From Vibrio marisflavi CECT 7928 (GTDB lineage Bacteria; Pseudomonadota; Gammaproteobacteria; Enterobacterales; Vibrionaceae), in the NCBI RefSeq assembly GCF_921294215.1, contig NZ_CAKLDM010000002.1, positions 2,790,001 through 2,854,000 on the forward strand: a DNA stretch of 64,000 nucleotides, written 5' to 3'. Positions 43,953-53,467 of the stretch are shown here, piece by piece. Both the position numbers and the translations under genes were made by a program. Numbering within the stretch: position 1 is the first letter of the stretch; each line of letters starts with the position of its first letter. The notes beneath the pieces are model-generated. The model was not told where the DNA came from and did not search any database. It saw only the letters and a program-made list of their open reading frames with translations.

Positions 43953-45341
43953 ATGTCTCAGCAAGTTGAAATAAGTCAGAAAATAGTGTGGGATCAGAGT
44001 GTTATTGAAAAATATAACCAATCTGGACCACGTTATACCTCTTACCCAACAGCGTTAGAGTTGCACGAAGCGTTTACTATTTCCGACTTGGATATGGCGT
44101 GCACACAATATCCTGAAAGGCCACTTTCTTTATACGTTCATATCCCTTTTTGTCATACGCTTTGTTACTACTGTGGTTGTAACAAATTCATTACTCGTCA
44201 AGAACAAAAGGTGAATGACTACCTTGATGTTCTCGTTCATGAAATCAGACAGCGTGCTTTTTTGCTGCAAGGCAGGGAAGTTGCTCAATTGCATTTTGGC
44301 GGTGGTACGCCAACCTATTTGACGAAAGAACAGCTCAGCCGAGTGATGGGTGCGCTACGTGATGAGTTTAACTTTCAGGACAAAGCGGAAATCAGTATTG
44401 AAGTCGATCCGCGAGAATTTGAGCTAGATAGGCTAGACCACTTAGTTGAAGAAGGTTTCAACCGTCTTAGTATCGGTGTTCAGGACTTCAACAAAACTGT
44501 GCAAAAACTGGTAAACAGAGAGCAGGATGAGCAGCATATTATCGCTATGGTTGGTCGCGCTCGTAAACTTGGCTTTGACTCGATTAGTCTGGATCTTATT
44601 TATGGGCTACCGAAGCAAACCAAAGAGTCATTTGCTGAAACCATCTTTAAAGTTCAGTCTTTGAGGCCAGATCGTCTATCCGTATTTAATTATGCTCACA
44701 TGCCAACAGTTTTTGCTGCGCAAAGAAAAATCAATGATGAAGATTTGCCACCTGCTGAAGAAAAAATGGCGATCTTGCAAGATACCATCTCGACCCTAAC
44801 TCGGGCTGGTTATCAGTTTATAGGGATGGACCACTTTGCTTTACCTGAAGACGAGCTTGCGATCGCACAGACAAACGGTGAACTACACCGTAATTTCCAA
44901 GGGTATACAACTCAAGGTGACTGTGACTTAGTTGGTTTTGGTGTGTCGGCTATCTCTATGATTGGTGATGTTTACTCTCAAAACCGTAAAAACCTGAAAG
45001 AATATCGCGGCCAAATCGATGAAGAGCGTCATGCACTTTGGCGCGGTGTCGTTCTTGATGAAGATGATTTGATTCGCAGCCATGTTATCAAACAACTGAT
45101 CTGCAACTTTAACTTATCTAAAACTGATGTTGAGAGTGCATACGGCCTCAAATTTGACGAGTATTTTAAAGAAGACTTAGAGTTACTCGCGCCTTTTGTT
45201 GAAGACAAGCTGGTTGAGGTTAGTTCAGACGCAATACAGGTAACAGCTCGAGGCCGCCTGCTTATACGCAATATTTGTATGTGCTTCGACAAATACTTAC
45301 GTAACAGACAGCGTCAGCAACAATTCTCAAAAGTTATTTAG
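43953..45341 (+). CDS. hemN: HemN, oxygen-independent coproporphyrinogen III dehydrogenase
   Basis: A 462-residue radical-SAM enzyme for the anaerobic step from coproporphyrinogen III to protoporphyrinogen IX. The cluster motif is CHTLCYYC in HIPFCHTLCYYCGCNK, with the SAM-binding FGGGTPTYL. I use the ATG at 43953; a TTG at 43926 would add nine residues. Its last 8 bases overlap the 3' end of ilvY, tail to tail. Confidence 0.95.
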   Translation: MSQQVEISQKIVWDQSVIEKYNQSGPRYTSYPTALELHEAFTISDLDMACTQYPERPLSLYVHIPFCHTLCYYCGCNKFITRQEQKVNDYLDVLVHEIRQRAFLLQGREVAQLHFGGGTPTYLTKEQLSRVMGALRDEFNFQDKAEISIEVDPREFELDRLDHLVEEGFNRLSIGVQDFNKTVQKLVNREQDEQHIIAMVGRARKLGFDSISLDLIYGLPKQTKESFAETIFKVQSLRPDRLSVFNYAHMPTVFAAQRKINDEDLPPAEEKMAILQDTISTLTRAGYQFIGMDHFALPEDELAIAQTNGELHRNFQGYTTQGDCDLVGFGVSAISMIGDVYSQNRKNLKEYRGQIDEERHALWRGVVLDEDDLIRSHVIKQLICNFNLSKTDVESAYGLKFDEYFKEDLELLAPFVEDKLVEVSSDAIQVTARGRLLIRNICMCFDKYLRNRQRQQQFSKVI

Positions 45342-46221
45342 AGAAAGACATATCTGAAGCGATTTTCCACAGCGCTTGTATTAATGGGTTGCCAAGGTTC
45401 GACTTTTGGCAACACAACCCCAACTTGAAGGGTTTAATTGGCTCGACCTTAAGCCTCTGTACACTTTCTTTGAGTGGGCTACACGATAAAACGATATCGG
45501 GTACGATTCCTACGCCACACCCTAATGACACCATGCTTACTGTCGCTTCATGGCCAGCGAGCGCATAAATTTGCGGCTTAAACTTCATTTGCTTAAACCA
45601 ACGGTTCGCACGCTCCCTCGTTGCCCCCGCTTCTGGGATGATAAATGGTATTTTTTCCCAGTCGGGATTTTCTTTAAGCAGTTCGTCACTAAAGCTACTG
45701 CTACCTACAGGTGCAATTACTGAGTAAGGAAGCTCACCTAAAATCTTGAACTCAATTTTTGGCGGCCAGATATCAGGCATCGCGGCGATGGAAATATCAA
45801 CATCATTTGATAGGACTTTATCAATTGCATGAATTGGCTCACCCGTAGTGAGCTTATATTCGATCAATGGTTGGTGTAGACGAAACTCAGATAGCAGCTC
45901 TGGCAGGTAGCTATAACTTGCTGTAACAGAACAATAGATTCTTACGTCACCAGTTAAAATCTGCGAGTCCTGAGTAAACTGGTTTAGATACTGTTTCCAC
46001 TCGGACACTATCCGGATTGCCACGGGTAAAAGCTTCGCTCCAGCACTGGTTAACTCGACAGAACGATTATCACGAATGAACAAAGTTTGACCGACATTTT
46101 CTTCTAGTTTTTGCACCTGACGGCTTAGCGCTGAAGGGCTCATGTGCATGGCTAAAGCACTCTTTTGAAAGCTTCGGCTATCACATAAATGAATGAATAG
46201 AGTTAATGTTTTCAGGTTCAT
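45334..46221 (-). CDS. ilvY: IlvY, LysR-family activator of ilvC
   Basis: A 295-residue LysR regulator with N-terminal helix-turn-helix (SFQKSALAMHMSPSALSRQVQKLE) and an effector-binding domain. It is divergent from ilvC (157 bp apart), the classic ilvY-ilvC arrangement in which IlvY, bound to acetolactate or acetohydroxybutyrate, activates ilvC. Confidence 0.94.
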   Translation of the reverse strand: MNLKTLTLFIHLCDSRSFQKSALAMHMSPSALSRQVQKLEENVGQTLFIRDNRSVELTSAGAKLLPVAIRIVSEWKQYLNQFTQDSQILTGDVRIYCSVTASYSYLPELLSEFRLHQPLIEYKLTTGEPIHAIDKVLSNDVDISIAAMPDIWPPKIEFKILGELPYSVIAPVGSSSFSDELLKENPDWEKIPFIIPEAGATRERANRWFKQMKFKPQIYALAGHEATVSMVSLGCGVGIVPDIVLSCSPLKESVQRLKVEPIKPFKLGLCCQKSNLGNPLIQALWKIASDMSFSK

Positions 46222-46239
46222 TATGACTTAGTCCTAGTT

Positions 46240-46254
46240 GCAAGAATCGCAATC
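46240..46254. promoter_or_regulatory. LysR-type operator candidate in the ilvY-ilvC intergenic region
   Basis: TTGCAAGAATCGCAA is an interrupted inverted repeat of the T-N11-A kind that LysR regulators bind, 19 bp from the ilvY start. A likely ilvC promoter further on reads TTTAAG (46275-46280), 17 bp, TAATAT (46298-46303). Confidence 0.5.
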
Positions 46255-46378
46255 ACTTGTTGTAAATATATCACTTTAAGCAACTTGATGTTGGTACTAA
46301 TATGAATTCCATTCTTCAGTGCTCATCCTGATGAACCTGAAATGCAAACATAAACATAATGATGATTAGGATACGAAA

Positions 46379-47863
46379 ATGGCGAACTACTTTAATACTC
46401 TGAACCTACGCCAGCAGTTAGATCAGCTAGGCCGCTGTCGCTTTATGGACAAAGAAGAATTTGCAACTGAGGCGGATTTTCTTAAAGGGAAAAAGATAGT
46501 CATTGTCGGTTGTGGCGCTCAAGGTTTAAACCAAGGTCTTAACCTGCGTGATTCAGGACTAAACGTTTCTTATGCTCTACGTCAGGCTGCTATCGACGAG
46601 CAACGCCAGTCTTTCAAAAATGCTAAAGACAATGGTTTTGAAGTTGGTAGCTATGAAAACCTAATCCCTCAAGCTGATCTTGTTATCAACCTTACTCCAG
46701 ATAAGCAACACAGCAACGTTGTTGAAACAGTGATGCCGCTAATGAAGAACGGCGCAGCACTAGGTTACTCACACGGCTTCAACATTGTTGAAGAAGGCAT
46801 GCAAATTCGTGAAGACCTAACCGTTGTTATGGTTGCACCTAAGTGCCCAGGTACAGAAGTACGTGAAGAGTACAAACGTGGCTTTGGCGTACCAACTCTT
46901 CTTGCCGTTCACCCAGAAAACGATCCAAAAGGTGAAGGTTGGGACATCGCGAAAGCATGGGCTGCAGGTACAGGTGGTCATCGCGCAGGATGTCTTGAGT
47001 CTTCATTTGTAGCTGAAGTGAAATCTGACTTACTAGGTGAACAGACTATCCTATGTGGCATGCTACAAACAGGTTCTATCCTTTGCTACGAGAAAATGAT
47101 TGCTGAAGGTGTGGATGCAGGTTATGCGAGCAAACTTGTACAGCATGGTTGGGAAGTGGTAACGGAAGCACTTAAGTTCGGTGGCATCACTCATATGATG
47201 GACAGACTGTCTAACCCTGCCAAAATCAAAGCATTTGAGCTTTCTGAAGAGCTAAAAGATTTGATGCGTCCACTTTACAACAAGCACATGGATGACATCA
47301 TCACTGGTCACTTCTCTAAAACGATGATGGCAGACTGGGCTGAAGGTGATAAAGACCTACTTCGTTGGAGAAAAGAAACGGGCGAAACTGCATTTGAAAC
47401 TAGCCCAGAATCTGACGTAGAAATCTCAGAGCAGGAATACTTCGACAACGGTATTGTGATGATTGCTATGGTTCGCGCTGGTGTTGAGCTTGCGTTCGAA
47501 GCAATGACTTCTTCAGGTATCATCGACGAATCAGCTTACTATGAGTCGCTACATGAATTACCGCTAATTGCTAACCTAGTTGCGCGTAAGCGTCTGTATG
47601 AAATGAACGTGGTTATTTCTGATACTGCAGAATACGGCACATACCTATTTGCTCATGCAGCAACTCCGCTACTACGTGACAAGTTTATGCCTTCAATTTC
47701 GACTGACGTGATTGGACGTGGTTTAGGTGAAACATCTAACCAAGTAGATAACTCTCGTCTAATCGAAGTTAACGATGCAATTCGCAATCACCCAGTAGAG
47801 TACATTGGTGAAGAGTTGCGTGGCTATATGGCGGATATGAAGCGTATCTCTGTAGGAGGCTAA
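46379..47863 (+). CDS. ilvC: IlvC, ketol-acid reductoisomerase (class II)
   Basis: A 494-residue enzyme of the long class II form that makes the dihydroxy-acid precursors of valine and isoleucine. The NADP-binding motif is [11 protein letters not shown] (about residues 43-53), and the Mg2+-site region [15 protein letters not shown] and the duplicated C-terminal knotted domain are present. Codon use looks optimised, in line with high expression. A strong terminator lies at 48031. Confidence 0.96.
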   Translation: MANYFNTLNLRQQLDQLGRCRFMDKEEFATEADFLKGKKIVIVGCGAQGLNQGLNLRDSGLNVSYALRQAAIDEQRQSFKNAKDNGFEVGSYENLIPQADLVINLTPDKQHSNVVETVMPLMKNGAALGYSHGFNIVEEGMQIREDLTVVMVAPKCPGTEVREEYKRGFGVPTLLAVHPENDPKGEGWDIAKAWAAGTGGHRAGCLESSFVAEVKSDLLGEQTILCGMLQTGSILCYEKMIAEGVDAGYASKLVQHGWEVVTEALKFGGITHMMDRLSNPAKIKAFELSEELKDLMRPLYNKHMDDIITGHFSKTMMADWAEGDKDLLRWRKETGETAFETSPESDVEISEQEYFDNGIVMIAMVRAGVELAFEAMTSSGIIDESAYYESLHELPLIANLVARKRLYEMNVVISDTAEYGTYLFAHAATPLLRDKFMPSISTDVIGRGLGETSNQVDNSRLIEVNDAIRNHPVEYIGEELRGYMADMKRISVGG

Positions 47864-48030
47864 GGCCACTCCACGAATGATATTACGATGACGACTTGGT
47901 AAAAATTTGAAGTTCGTCATTGTAACAAAGCGTTAAAATTATTAACTTATCGCTAATCAATACGGTAGAGATGGTAAAAAACCACCTAATTGGTTAAATA
48001 TAAATACAAAACCAAACACATCAAAAATAA

Positions 48031-48062
48031 AAAGCTTGGTCGCCGTTGACCAAGCTTTTTTT
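48031..48062. terminator. terminator between ilvC and ubiK
   Basis: AAAGCTTGGTC and GACCAAGCTTT form a perfect 11-bp stem with a 6-base loop and flanking A- and T-runs, so it may act both ways. Confidence 0.93.
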
Positions 48063-48111
48063 ATCTTCGAACTGCTAATGCTTTGACATAATCAGAGACG
48101 TTTTAGCAGTT

Positions 48112-48369
48112 TTACTCTTCGCCTTTATCTAACTTCGCTTCAAGCTCTGACAGCTTTTGCTCCATTTCAGTAAGTTTCTGCCTAGTTCTCATGAGTACTT
48201 GAGTCTGCACGTCGAACTCTTCGCGGCTGACTACGTCGAGCTTGTTGAGTTGGCCTTGAATAACTTGGCGAACTTTCTGCTCTACGTCTGTGCCTAGGTC
48301 TTTCACAGGCTGTGGCATTGAGTCTTGAATTTGTTTAGCTATCTGCTCTAGCTTTTTTGGATCAAACAT
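48112..48369 (-). CDS. ubiK: UbiK, ubiquinone biosynthesis accessory factor
   Basis: An 85-residue protein (YqiC/BMFP family) starting [19 protein letters not shown], with an amphipathic N-terminal part and a C-terminal coiled coil ([15 protein letters not shown]). It binds UbiJ and aids aerobic ubiquinone synthesis. The ATG at 48369 has AGGAG upstream; an in-frame codon to 48420 lies ahead of that site. Confidence 0.93.
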   Translation of the reverse strand: MFDPKKLEQIAKQIQDSMPQPVKDLGTDVEQKVRQVIQGQLNKLDVVSREEFDVQTQVLMRTRQKLTEMEQKLSELEAKLDKGEE

Positions 48370-48436
48370 GGATTTACCGCTCCTATATCTTTGCAGACAT
48401 TTTATTGAATTAGGCAGCAAATGTCGTTAGCTGGTT

Positions 48437-48462
48437 AAAAAAAAGGCCACCGAAGTGACCTT
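48437..48462 (-). terminator. terminator of the vex operon
   Basis: AAGGCCAC (48443-48450) and GTGACCTT (48455-48462) pair with one mismatch over CGAA. On the minus strand this is followed by a long T-run, about 20 bp past the vexB stop. Confidence 0.8.
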
Positions 48463-48481
48463 TGATTCAAACTTATTGCTA

Positions 48482-51400
48482 CTAGCTAGTAGGATTGTCG
48501 CTATCTTTAAGCTGTTTGCAAGCCGCTTTAGCTTCGTCAATACGAGCTAACTTTTCCAAATCCTTGTCTTCGACAAATATTGGTAAAGGCTTATGTTTCT
48601 CAGCTAAGAAGGTGTAGATTACTGGTAGTACGAATAGAGTGAACAGTGTACCAATCGCAAGACCAGCAACGATAACCAAACCAATGTTAAAGCGAGCGTG
48701 AGCACCAGCACCTGAAGCGTATAGCAGCGGTACTAGACCTGCAATCATCGCAGCTGTCGTCATTAAGATTGGACGAAGACGTGTCTTCGCAGCAATCATG
48801 ACCGCTTCCATCTTAGAACGCTGGTTATGTAGCTGTTCTTCTTTCGCAACTTCACAAATTAAGATACCGTGCTTGGATATCAAACCGACCAAGGTTATCA
48901 ATCCAACTTGCGAGTAGATGTTCATTGTCGTTATGCCAAAGAACGCCCCCCATGCCAGTGCTACCAACGCACCACATATAGCTAGTGGTACTGAAACTAG
49001 GATAACAATCGGATCTTTTAGTGATTCAAATTGAATAGCTAGAACCAAGAAAATGATGGCAACTGCAAGACCAAAGGTTACATACAGTGCGTCACCTTCA
49101 GCCATGTACTGTCTAGATTCGCCTAGGTACGCATGGCTATAACCTTTAGGTAAGGTCGTAGCTGCGGTTTGTTGTACCCAGTCGATGGCAGTACCAATCG
49201 CTGTTCCCGGTGCTTGCATCATACTAATTGTCGCTGAATTCAACTGATCGAAGTGAGGCAGTGCACGAGGCTCGCCAACAATTTTGATCGATACAAAGCT
49301 GCTCAGAGGAACTTCTTTGCCGTTTGAAGAGCGAACATAGTATTGCTTCAAGGATTCAGGGTTTAGACGCCACTTACGTTCCACCTGTGGAATAACTTCG
49401 TACGAACGGCCATCAATATTGACACGGTTGATCTGTGCATTCGACATCATGGTACTTAGCGTTTTACCAATGTCTTGCATGGTCACGCCGTAGGCACCTG
49501 CTTTTTCCTTATCTATGTTGATTTTCATCGTTGCTGAGTTGAAGTTTAGATCCAGCTCAGAGAAGACAAACATAGGGTTGGCTTTGATCTTGTCCAGCAT
49601 ATCGGTTGCAACGCTGTACAAGTTTTGGAACGAGTTAGGTGTAGAGATCACCAACTGAATTGGTAAGCCAGAGCCTGCGCCCGGTAGTTCAGGCATCTGG
49701 AATGCTGCTACGTTCATTCCCGGAATGCTCTTCACTTCTTCACCAACACGTTTGGCAATTTCTGCTTGGCTAGCTGTTCTATCTCCCCAAGGAACCAAAG
49801 TAGCAATACCTAACGCTTGGTTAGATTGCGGAACCCCAGTAAATACCATAGAGAACTTAACTTCAGGCTGCTTCGACAGAATCTTGTTCACATCGCTCAT
49901 CGTATTGCTGAGATAGTCTAGGTTCGCGTTTGCTTCACCTGTGCCCATCATCATAAATACACCGTTATCTTCTTTCGGTGCGAGTTCACTTGGGATGAAC
50001 TTAAACAACACAGGTAAAACGGCAAAAACGATAACAGCAAAACCAATCACAACAGGGCGACGAAGCATGACAGCAGAAAGCATTCTTTCGTACTTGTTCG
50101 TCAGTTTATCTAGTCCAGAGTGAACAGTGCTCTCAAATTTACCAGGTTGTTGGTTGGCCTTGAACATCTTCGAACACATCATTGGCGATAGAGTCAGTGC
50201 CAAAATGCCCGAGATAAATACCGAACCAGCCAAGGTTAAGGCAAACTCTTTAAACAGCGATCCTGTTAACCCACCCATTAGCGCGATAGGAGAATATACC
50301 GCGACAAGAGTTAAGGTCATTGCAATAACGGGGATGGCAATTTCACGTGTACCGATAATGGCGGCCCTAAATGGCGATTCTCCCATCTTAATATGCCGAT
50401 CGACGTTCTCGAGAACAACGATGGCATCGTCCACCACCAGACCTATCGCGAGTACCATGGCTAGCAATGTCATCAAGTTCCATGAGAACCCAAACATTTG
50501 CATCACCATTGCTACACCAATGAGTGACAGCGGAATAGTAACAATCGGGATAATAACGGCACGGAATGAGCCAAGGAATAGAGTAATGACCACTAATACG
50601 ATCAGAACCGCTTCACCCAACGTCTTGATAACTTCAGTGATCGAATCATTGATTGCGATGGTTGAGTCATACATGATGCGCATTTCAATGGTGCTTGGAA
50701 GGTTTTTCTCCAAATCAGGCAACATCTTACGCACGTCTTTAGCGATATTGATCGGGTTAGCTGTTGGTGTTGCGTTGATCGCAGCAACCACGGCTTGTTC
50801 ACCGTTCGCACTTGCGCGATAGGTATCACGACTTTTCGTTAAGGTGACTTTAGCAACATCGCCTAGGCGGACAATATTACCGTTGTCCTCTTTAACAACT
50901 AGCTTCTTAAGTTGGCTTGCGGTATTCGCTTGTGTATCAGCATCTCCGTTATAGAGCACAAATAAACCCGTCGCCTGACCTGCAGCCGATTGATAGTTGT
51001 TTTCTGATAGGACGTTGTTGATATCGGTAGCGGTAATGTTGAGAGCTGCCATTTTGGCTGGGTCTAACCAAACACGCAGAGCGTAGTCTGTACCACCGTA
51101 CATCTCAACTTTCGAAACACCACTTACTGTCACTAGCTGAGGGTTTACTACCCTTTCTAGGTAATCTGTTAGCTGGCTGGTATTGAGCGTTTTACTCGTA
51201 AAGCCTAGATACATAACAGCGGTACTAGAGTCAGCTGATACCGATACGGTTGGGTCTTCAGCATCACTTGGAAGCTGTGAGCGAACCGAGTTCACTTTCG
51301 CCATGATGTCGGCTAGTGCTGCATTTGGATCGGTATTGAGCTTCATGTTGACGGTAATGGTCGACGTTCCCAAAACGGAAGACGACGTCATATAGTCGAT

Positions 51401-51628
51401 ATTGTCAGCCTGTGCGATAGCTTGCTCTAAGGGTTGAGTGATAAATCCTTGGATAGTATCTGCACTCGCACCATAGTAGCTAGTGGTTACCGTAACTACG
51501 GTATTTGTCATTTTAGGGTATTGTCGTACCGGCATCTTAAAGGCTGCTTGCAAACCAAGCAGCGCAATTAAGAAACTGATCGATACCGCTAAAACCGGAC
51601 GTTTTATGAAAACATCTGTAAAGCGCAT
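48482..51628 (-). CDS. vexB: VexB-type RND efflux permease
   Basis: A 1048-residue resistance-nodulation-division antiporter with 12 membrane helices and two large periplasmic loops. The TM4 proton-relay pair is seen in GLVVDDAIVVLENVDR. The N-terminus is MRFTDVFIKRPVLA. Position next to ilvC and order with vexA and vexR match V. cholerae VexAB, its main bile and detergent efflux system. The outer-membrane channel TolC is encoded elsewhere. It begins 11 bp after vexA. The substrate range is inferred from synteny. Confidence 0.9.
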   Translation of the reverse strand: MRFTDVFIKRPVLAVSISFLIALLGLQAAFKMPVRQYPKMTNTVVTVTTSYYGASADTIQGFITQPLEQAIAQADNIDYMTSSSVLGTSTITVNMKLNTDPNAALADIMAKVNSVRSQLPSDAEDPTVSVSADSSTAVMYLGFTSKTLNTSQLTDYLERVVNPQLVTVSGVSKVEMYGGTDYALRVWLDPAKMAALNITATDINNVLSENNYQSAAGQATGLFVLYNGDADTQANTASQLKKLVVKEDNGNIVRLGDVAKVTLTKSRDTYRASANGEQAVVAAINATPTANPINIAKDVRKMLPDLEKNLPSTIEMRIMYDSTIAINDSITEVIKTLGEAVLIVLVVITLFLGSFRAVIIPIVTIPLSLIGVAMVMQMFGFSWNLMTLLAMVLAIGLVVDDAIVVLENVDRHIKMGESPFRAAIIGTREIAIPVIAMTLTLVAVYSPIALMGGLTGSLFKEFALTLAGSVFISGILALTLSPMMCSKMFKANQQPGKFESTVHSGLDKLTNKYERMLSAVMLRRPVVIGFAVIVFAVLPVLFKFIPSELAPKEDNGVFMMMGTGEANANLDYLSNTMSDVNKILSKQPEVKFSMVFTGVPQSNQALGIATLVPWGDRTASQAEIAKRVGEEVKSIPGMNVAAFQMPELPGAGSGLPIQLVISTPNSFQNLYSVATDMLDKIKANPMFVFSELDLNFNSATMKINIDKEKAGAYGVTMQDIGKTLSTMMSNAQINRVNIDGRSYEVIPQVERKWRLNPESLKQYYVRSSNGKEVPLSSFVSIKIVGEPRALPHFDQLNSATISMMQAPGTAIGTAIDWVQQTAATTLPKGYSHAYLGESRQYMAEGDALYVTFGLAVAIIFLVLAIQFESLKDPIVILVSVPLAICGALVALAWGAFFGITTMNIYSQVGLITLVGLISKHGILICEVAKEEQLHNQRSKMEAVMIAAKTRLRPILMTTAAMIAGLVPLLYASGAGAHARFNIGLVIVAGLAIGTLFTLFVLPVIYTFLAEKHKPLPIFVEDKDLEKLARIDEAKAACKQLKDSDNPTS

Positions 51629-51639
51629 GAATCCTCCAA

Positions 51640-52746
51640 TTACAGCATCGGTATTTTAGCTGGTGGGGTGGTTGCTGTGTCTTTCACAACTTTCACCTTT
51701 GAGTCGCTCGACAAGTGTATTTGCCCTGAAGTTACGACTACATCACCAGGCTTCACGCCGCTAAGGATATGTGCGACACCACCAGTACGCTCACCGACAG
51801 TGACTACTTCTTGCTTAGCACGCTTCACGCCGTCCACATCTCTCACAATATAAACATTGTCACCGTACAAGTTATAGGTGATCGCTGTTTGTGGCAGAGT
51901 AACCTGATTTGGTACTTCTGGTAGCAGGATATTGGCACGAGCGAACATACCACTTAGCAACTTGCCATCGCTGTTAGGTATATCAGCTTGAATTTGAATC
52001 AAGCCACTTTGTGAATCTACGGCAGGTTCAATAGCCTTGATAGCACCCTTAAAGACTTGGTTTGGATACGCATCAACAGAAATATCCACCTCTTGGCCAA
52101 CTTGGACCTTGGAGATGTCATTTTGTGGAATAGTGAATACAAGACGCATTACGCTGGTATCTTCCAATTGAACAATTTCAGTACCAGGTTGAACGTATTG
52201 ACCAAGATAAACGTTACGAATACCGAGAACACCGGAGAATGGTGCTTTGATATCGCGTTGGTCGATAGTGGCTTTCAAGCTTTTGATTTGAGCAACAAGA
52301 GAAAGGTAGCTGGCTTGAGCGTCATCGAAATCTTCTTGTGATACTGAGCCTTTTTGATACAGGTCTTTGTAGCGCTTATATTTTGCAGCAGCAGCAGGAA
52401 GGTTGGCTTCAGAGCTCTGTAAGTTAGCAATTTCAATATCAGAGTCTAGCTCGACAAGTGGTTGGCCCGCTTTTACCTTTTGTCCAGATTCAAACGAGAT
52501 CTTCTTGATTACACCACTTTGCTCACTCGATAGAGTGACACCTTGATGTGGTTCAATAAAGCCGATCGCTTGAATTACTGGCTTCCAGTTTGCTGCCTTC
52601 GCAGTTATCACTGTCACAGGGTAATCTGGCTCGGGTCTGTTAGCTAAAAATTCTGATATTTTCTTTTCTTTAAACATATTAATGCCGATGACACTGCCGA
52701 AGAGTACCAGCGCTATCAAAAGCATTATCAAGGTCCACTTTTTCAT
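51640..52746 (-). CDS. vexA: VexA-type RND membrane fusion protein
   Basis: A 368-residue periplasmic adaptor. An N-terminal membrane anchor (LIMLLIALVLFGSVIGI) lacks a lipobox. Biotinyl-lipoyl halves (EPHQGVTLSSEQSGVIKKI and IKAPFSGVLGIRNVYLGQYV) flank a coiled-coil hairpin (about 100-150), then the beta-barrel domain. It links the permease to TolC. It lies 18 bp after vexR and 11 bp before vexB, in one operon. Confidence 0.9.
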   Translation of the reverse strand: MKKWTLIMLLIALVLFGSVIGINMFKEKKISEFLANRPEPDYPVTVITAKAANWKPVIQAIGFIEPHQGVTLSSEQSGVIKKISFESGQKVKAGQPLVELDSDIEIANLQSSEANLPAAAAKYKRYKDLYQKGSVSQEDFDDAQASYLSLVAQIKSLKATIDQRDIKAPFSGVLGIRNVYLGQYVQPGTEIVQLEDTSVMRLVFTIPQNDISKVQVGQEVDISVDAYPNQVFKGAIKAIEPAVDSQSGLIQIQADIPNSDGKLLSGMFARANILLPEVPNQVTLPQTAITYNLYGDNVYIVRDVDGVKRAKQEVVTVGERTGGVAHILSGVKPGDVVVTSGQIHLSSDSKVKVVKDTATTPPAKIPML

Positions 52747-52764
52747 TCTATTCAGAACTCCAAA

Positions 52765-53346
52765 TTAGTGAGTGATTATTGCGTCCCAGCACGCGTCTAA
52801 CGTGGCCTCTAGCACTTCTTCATCAAGCTCACAGAAGCCTAAAGAGTGCTTGCGCGCCAATTCAACGCTTGCTTCGAAACTTATTACAGCAAGGATTTCG
52901 TTATCAAGAGGTTTAAACACACCCTGTTCTTTCCCTTGATTAAAAAGTTTATGCACTTCTGCAAATACATGCCAATGTTGTTCTCTCGCATTGAATTGGC
53001 ATGTGGATGGCAACGATTCATACTGCATGCGATTGCTAATGGTCTCTATATTTGAGCTTGCGAACTCCCATATATTGAGCCATATGGTTCGAAATCGCAC
53101 TTTCAGCGGCATCTCATCGTTCAAGCCAGAAAGTGTAGCTTCAGCGACACGCGTAAGTACCGAGAGTCTCACTTCGTTGAGTAAGTGATCTTTGTCGGAG
53201 AAGTAGCGATAGATTGTGCCAGCAGCAACACCTGCCTTCTTTGCTAGTTTGTGCATCGAAAAGCCTTGGACTCCAAACTCAGCAACAAGCTTTTCAGCAG
53301 CAGCCAAGATTTGTTGACGCTTATCAATAGGTTCCTTAATAGACAT
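52765..53346 (-). CDS. vexR: VexR-type TetR-family regulator
   Basis: A 193-residue TetR protein. The helix-turn-helix is FSMHKLAKKAGVAAGTIYRYFSDKDHLL (about residues 25-52), and the variable C-terminal ligand domain follows. It heads the vexR-vexA-vexB operon and probably controls it through the palindrome at 53368. In V. cholerae VexR responds to pump substrates. Confidence 0.88.
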   Translation of the reverse strand: MSIKEPIDKRQQILAAAEKLVAEFGVQGFSMHKLAKKAGVAAGTIYRYFSDKDHLLNEVRLSVLTRVAEATLSGLNDEMPLKVRFRTIWLNIWEFASSNIETISNRMQYESLPSTCQFNAREQHWHVFAEVHKLFNQGKEQGVFKPLDNEILAVISFEASVELARKHSLGFCELDEEVLEATLDACWDAIITH

Positions 53347-53367
53347 GAGTCAATCCAAAACTACCGG

Positions 53368-53385
53368 TGAATGAACGTTCATTCA
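53368..53385. promoter_or_regulatory. palindromic operator of the vex operon
   Basis: TGAATGAACGTTCATTCA is a perfect 18-bp palindrome of TetR-operator type, 22 bp upstream of the vexR start. A minus-strand TATAAT (53390-53385) overlaps its edge, so bound VexR would cover the promoter. Confidence 0.8.
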
Positions 53386-53467
53386 TTATAGTATAAATAC
53401 GCTACAAAGATGCAAGTAAAGATTACACTTTGAGCGATTTTTTTACTTTAGTTTGCCTTTAGCGTCA

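Noticed and set aside
45361..45375. TTTTCCACA DnaA-box match inside the ilvY 3' end
   Set aside because: A single match in coding sequence without partner boxes or GATC enrichment is expected by chance.
50127..50822. 231-codon plus-strand open frame opposite vexB
   Set aside because: It is the antisense frame of a strongly supported RND permease gene; the translation has no recognisable domain.
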